The notes under the pieces were generated by a model. The model worked only from the letters and a program-made list of their open reading frames with translations. It had not been told where the DNA came from and did not search any database. Positions 59,566 to 64,000 of a stretch of DNA of 64,000 nucleotides are shown one piece after another. Source of the stretch: Artocarpus heterophyllus (lineage: Eukaryota > Streptophyta > Magnoliopsida > Rosales > Moraceae); the NCBI GenBank assembly GCA_025403435.1, contig CM046350.1:6793512-6857511 (forward strand), in the 5' to 3' direction. Within the stretch, counting starts at the first letter, position 1. Every line of letters starts with the position of its first letter. The position numbers and the translations under genes are program-made.

Positions 59566-60200
59566 TGTTGAGGGTGAGCTCGACGCCACCGCCGAGGAAA
59601 TAAACTTTGGTAGTCGGCTAAAAGCTCGGCAGAACTACAGTAAGCTTGCTATCAACCCCCGACCCGATGTACACTTTTTTGAGATGCCTCTCAGGACCTC
59701 CGAGGCTACATGCCAAGTAGGCTGCCACCTCGGAATATACACTAGCTCGGGTCGAATGATTCTTACTCGTAAGCAGACTGCTACTCGCCATTATACGCTA
59801 ACACGAGGCAAATAACTCGCCTTCCGATGGAGCCCAATCCGTTGGACGAGAGATGCGACACTTATCACCTACTGCCTGACACACCTTGATGTGACACCCG
59901 AGTCGTGGCTAAAACCCGTCTTACACCCGATCCAAGTGGTGGCCTGTAAATAGGATGCATTTATGGCATTCTAGAGCTACTTCTTCTTCCCACCTAACTG
60001 GTTGTCGCCCTCTGCCGAGCAAATCCTGCCCTGAGCATCGGAAAGCCCTTGTCCATCGACTAACTTTACTGTTGCCTCCGAAGCGTCCCTCCTCTTGTTG
60101 CAGGTACATCCGCCCGGGCAGAGGCAAAGCGAAGGAGAGTCGGACCGTGCGCAGCCGCACGCGGTGTTGATCCGACGTCGGATCCCGGTCAGCATCAACA
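59566..60200 (+). repeat. 5' LTR of the gypsy element
   Basis: TG...CA ends and an adjoining primer-binding site define it. 'ctgtaaataggatgcattta' near 59945 may hold the promoter TATA region. The open frames inside it on both strands are chance products of GC-rich sequence. Confidence 0.8.
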
Positions 60201-60929
60201 TTTTGGCGCTAGAATGAGGGCGCCAACGCCTTCACCTGAACATCAGCCACATTACCTCTGGCCAACCGAGATGACGACTAGAGGAAACGTTAGAGATGAT
60301 ACAGCCTGATAGGAGGGGTCGGGCGATGCAAGCAATAGACAACCGAACACGGGTAGGCCAAGGGGCCGTCCCTGGACCACGAGGTCCCGGTCCAGGGGGC
60401 AGGGAAGCACGGCCAGGGTCGAGATTGCAGAGGCCCCGGCCGCTCAAGACCCGATCCAGAAACTCACGAACGTAGTCTAGATCCTAACGCAACAGCTCAC
60501 GCAGTAGGCTCCACACTAGGCTGCACCAGCTCTGCCACCCTCGGCCTAAGTTGAACGGGCTGGAGGTCAGATAGAGCGAGATACAGCCGACCATGATGAA
60601 GCCCACTCCGGGCAATCCATAGGGTCCACTCGCAGCATTTAGGCCAATAACAGATTGGTCCAAGAAGGCCATCTTGGACACCAAGCAGCTCATGCTCTCT
60701 CGCCACAAGGTTCTCGAGCCTTAGTATTTGACAGGCTCGGATGTCAGGGAGCAAACCGGAACCGTCAACCCGAAGTTGGAGGCTGCGTTGAGGGCGAAGT
60801 ACCCTATCGGGTCGAACTACCCAAAGACACTAACAGCCGTCAGTTTCGGGCACTGCAGCGCCAAATCGACGAGATTTGAAATTGTCTATTTGGCCTAGAT
60901 GAGATAGGAGCTCAGGATCCACTCTTCCC

Positions 60930-61850
60930 GAATAATATAATGCGGGCCCCTATGCCGCCGAAGTTTAAAGTACCACAAATCAAGTCCTAGGACGGGACGA
61001 CGAGTGCTAATGAGCATGTTGAACTCTTCTGGGGGCACATGCTACTACAGAATGCTAGCGATGCAGCGATGTGCAAAGCTTTTTTACTAACACTGACAAG
61101 TCCTGCTCGGCAATGGTTCTGTCTGCTCGAACCTTCATCTATTTCTTATTTTCCAGCAGCTAGCCGACGCCTTCTCTTCGGCATTTTCTACGACGAAAAC
61201 GCGGAAGAAAGAAATTACATACCTGTATGCTGTCAAGCAAGGAGACGACAATGTCAGGGATTATATCAACTGGTTCACCCGAGCAGCTCTCGAGGTCAAG
61301 CACGTTGAAGATGAGACCCTCAAGCACATTTTTGTAGGGGGTCTCCGAGACAAAAACTGACCTAGTCACTGGCCTTTGAGCAGCTGAGCACATTTTCTCA
61401 AATACTTGGCTATGCCCAGAGACATGCCAACGCTGCCGAATATATGAAAAGCCGTAGGGAAGAAGCCGGTCCAAGCAGAACAAAGAAGGATAAAAAGCAG
61501 AAGAAAGCGCCAAAACAAAGCAACACCAAGCAGAGCAAGAAGCAGAAGAAAGAGAAGAAATTCGAGAAGCCAAAGGGGCTAACCGGTAAATTTCAGAGCT
61601 ACACACCGTTAGTGGCGAGATCAATCAAGCTCCGGGGGCAAGAATTTCAGAGCCCAGGTAAGTAGCACGAATTTGTTAACACCGCCACCCAAGCTTCGGG
61701 GGAGCAAGGTGAAGCAAGATCAATCAAGGTTTTGCAAATTTCACAAGGATGTGGGGCATAGCGCTTGCGAATGTATCCAACTAAAAGATCAAATCGAAAG
61801 GCTGGTCCAAGAGGGCCATTTGTGAGAATTTGTTGAGCGGGTTATAACCT
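60930..61850 (+). pseudogene. gypsy gag remnant
   Basis: 61010-61180 encodes 'EHVELFWGHMLLQNASDAAM' and 'CKAFLLTLTSPARQWF', the retrotransposon-gag block. The frame then changes: 'YLYAVKQGDDNVRDYI', 'NWFTRAALEVKHVEDE' read in another register. A Lys-rich stretch (61480-61570) and a partial zinc-knuckle 'CKFHKDVGHSACECIQLKDQ' (61735-61790) follow. Stops and shifts throughout. Confidence 0.75.
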
Positions 61851-62139
61851 CGAGGTCCACCTCAGGAAGGAATGATCCATCGAGCTGAGACGTATAGACT
61901 CGTTCCAGAACCGATGCTGGGAACACCTCGGATCCCTTGAATATCGTCCACACGATCTTCGGCGGGCCCGTTACAGGGGACACGTCGAGTGGACGGCGAT
62001 TGATACGAACCCACCTAACTCCACCCCAAAAGCTAGCTCGTAGCGATCGTATGTCAGAGAAGCTCGGCTGGTTGAGCGGGGTGAATACATAAACGTATCC
62101 GAGCATATCAATAAGATATGTCACCAAGAGGACACCCTA

Positions 62140-62968
62140 ATGACGTTTACCGAGAAGGAAGTAGATCGATTAATACACCCGCACAATGACACTCTAGTGT
62201 GCGAACTGTCCATCGCCAACAACATAGTACAGCGTGTTCTAATCGACAACGACAGCTCAGCCGACATCCTCTTCAAACAAGCCTTCAATAAAATTGAAGA
62301 TAAATAATGTCCCTTTGGTCCCGGTTCGGACCACGCTTTATGGCTTTGCGGGAGAATGTGTCTGAGTGATAGGAAAGGTCGGCTTGCCCGTGACCTTTGG
62401 AGAAGAAGCCGCTCAGGTTACTCGGGTTGTTGACTTTTTGGTCGTCGACAAACCCTCCCAATATAACATCATCATCGGCCGCCCAACACTGAATGCCCTG
62501 AAAGCTATAGTTTTTACGTATCATCTGGCCATGAAATTCCCAACGGATGGTGGTGTCGAAGTGGTCTGCTCATCTCAGATGGATTCTCGAGCTTGTTACG
62601 CCAGTGCCATAAGAGCAGCCATAGCTCTGCACCAAGGCGTCTTGGCCATCTATTCAGTTGACGAAATGGATCTTCCTGCCAACCTGACACCCAAGATATT
62701 GGCAGACTTAGACCCTAGATTGCCCGAAGAAGAGGTAAGAGCCACCCCGGTCAAAGACTTAGTGTTGTTCTCCCTAGACCCTGAGAGGCCTAAACATACT
62801 GTCCAACTCGGATCACAGCTGAGACCTGAGATCAGGGTCGACCTGGAAAGGCTTCTTACCGAATACCGAGACGTTTTTGCATGGTCCCATGAAGACATGC
62901 TTGGAATTGATCCGAGCATCATCTGCCATCGACTCAATGTCCAACCTAGCCACAGGCCGGTGATATAG
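62140..62968 (+). pseudogene. gypsy protease remnant
   Basis: 'VLIDNDSSADILF' is the protease site (family form DNGSS or DTGSS). After a frame change 'GLPVTFGEEA', 'DFLVVDKPSQYNIIIGRPTL' and 'NALKAIVFTYHLAMKFPT' complete the domain. The start of the RT linker 'FAWSHEDMLGIDPSIICHRL' follows and ends in TAG at 62966-62968. Confidence 0.8.
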
Positions 62969-64000
62969 AAAAGAAGGGCTTTTAACCCAAAAAGGTACGC
63001 TGTAATAAATAAAGAAGTCCAGAAGCTCCTCAAGACTGAATTCATCAGAGAAGTCAAGTACCCGGAATGGTTAGCAAATGTCGTCCTCGTCAAAAAGTCA
63101 AACAACAAATGACGGGTCTGCATTGATTATACCGATCTTAACAAGGCCTGCCCGAAGGACTGCTTTCTACTTCCTCGGATAGATCAGCTCATCGATGTCA
63201 CTGCCAGCCACGAGCTCCTGAGCTTTATGGACGCATACTCCGGGTACAATCAGATAAAGATGGCCGATGAAGATCAAGTAAAAACTACCTTCGCTACCGA
63301 CTAGGGCTTATACTGCTACGTGGTGATGCCTTTCGGCCTGAAGAATGCTGGAGCAACATACCAGCGTCTCGTCAATAAGATGTTTGCTCGGCTGATCAGG
63401 AAAATTATGGAGGTTTACGTGGACGACATGCTAGTAAAATCTGTCCAAGCAGAAGACCACATGGCCAATATCCGAGCAAGCTTCGACATTCTCCGAGAAT
63501 ATGGGATGAAACTCAACCCGACGAAATGTGCGTTCGGTGTAAGCTCGAGAAAATTTCTCAGATTTTCGGTTAATCAACGAGGCATCGTGGATAACCCGAC
63601 GAAAGCCCAAGCAGTTATTGATATGCATTCTCCTCGGACAAGTGCAACGGCTCACCTGCATGGTGGCAGCTCTGTCAAGGTTTGTCTCCTAGACCACGGA
63701 CAAGTGCCACCCATTTTTTAAGGCACTCAAGGGGAGGTTTAAGTGGAGCAGGGAGTGTGAGGAAGCCTTTCAAGGCCTGAAGACCTACTTAGCCATGCCC
63801 CCGCTCATGTCCAAGCCTTTGCCCGACAAAGCTTTAACCGCATACTTAGCCGTGTTCGAGAAAGCCGTTAGCTCAGTCTTAGTCCAAGAGGAAGGTGGAG
63901 TCCAAAGGCCCGTTTACTACACAAGCCATGCGTTCTAAGGTGCCGAGGAGTGCTACTTATCGCTCAAAAATTTGGCCTTTGCTCTGATTACTTCGGTCCA
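62969..64000 (+). pseudogene. gypsy reverse transcriptase / RNase H remnant (partial)
   Basis: RT blocks in one frame: 'KEVQKLLKTEFIREVKYPEW', 'CIDYTDLNKACPKD', 'SFMDAYSGYNQI', 'VVMPFGLKNAGATYQRLVNK' and an intact catalytic 'YVDDMLVK'. Stops at 63110-63112 and 63302-63304. A frameshift before 'FKALKGRF' at about 63715. The RNase H start 'SVLVQEEGGVQRPVYYTSHA' has a TAA at 63936-63938. Truncated by the window edge. Confidence 0.85.

Larger units (their letters stand above)
59566..64000 (+). mobile_element. Ty3/gypsy LTR retrotransposon, 5' part, degenerate, runs off the window
   Basis: 5' LTR 59566-60200 (635 bp, TGTTGAGGGT...CAGCATCAACA) followed directly by 'ttttggcgctagaatgag', a primer-binding site of the kind found in Tat-type gypsy elements. 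Then gag, protease and RT-RNase H remnants. Markedly more GC-rich than its surroundings. The left flank is ATAAT within an (AAT)n tract. The 3' LTR lies beyond the window. Confidence 0.85.

Noticed and set aside
59299..59571. 90-codon frame ending in poly-Asn
   Set aside because: The Asn run is the (AAT)n microsatellite.
60232..60879. Several 70-85-codon frames in the gypsy 5' region
   Set aside because: No gag similarity; GC-rich chance frames on both strands between the LTR and gag.
1..64000. CRISPR arrays, tRNA or rRNA genes, bacterial operons
   Set aside because: No evenly spaced direct repeats with unique spacers, no tRNA cloverleaf recognised, and all gene content is plant nuclear.

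Overview
This window looks like nuclear DNA of a flowering plant, most likely a eudicot. It is AT-rich, its genes have GT-AG introns, and it holds plant-specific genes (ELF3, neprosin/DUF239) among many nested plant retrotransposons and hAT transposons. I cannot name the species.

Three protein-coding loci stand out. (1) ELF3, the evening-complex clock gene, is on the + strand at 17646-21711. Its four exons join without a break into 758 codons. (2) POP1, a protein subunit of RNase P/RNase MRP, is on the + strand at 22969-26927 in ten exons. It carries an in-frame TGA in exon 4 and a one-base frameshift in exon 8. (3) An intact secreted neprosin-family (DUF239) protein lies on the - strand at 55720-58796, with seven phase-0 exons and 383 residues.

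Layout. 1-5.2 kb: a roughly 0.55-0.6 kb tandem repeat, the first unit split by a 3.96 kb solo-LTR-like element. 5.2-12.8 kb: a second copy of that LTR family, itself split by another TG...CA element, all probably inside an older antisense LTR. 12.9-13.8 kb: a CACTA-like transposon end. 13.8-17 kb: no recognisable gene. 17-27 kb: the ELF3-POP1 gene island, with one short hAT in an ELF3 intron and another just upstream of POP1. 28.1-37.7 kb: a wrecked neprosin locus. Its last exon is duplicated as a head-to-head palindrome, one arm is split by a 3.9 kb hAT, and the promoter/first-exon segment is inverted between two inverted hAT copies. 37.7-48.4 kb: a dead Ty1/copia element with an LTR element nested inside it, another inside that, and a short TIR transposon in its 5' LTR. 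51.3-53.1 kb: a second broken neprosin copy with tandem repeats upstream. 55.7-58.8 kb: the intact neprosin gene. 59.6-64 kb: the 5' part of a degenerate Ty3/gypsy element running off the window.

The most notable structures are the neprosin hairpin (arms about 550 bp, spacer about 45 bp), which could make double-stranded RNA against the intact paralogue, the inversion bracketed by hAT copies, and the doubly disrupted POP1. I saw no RNA genes or CRISPR arrays.
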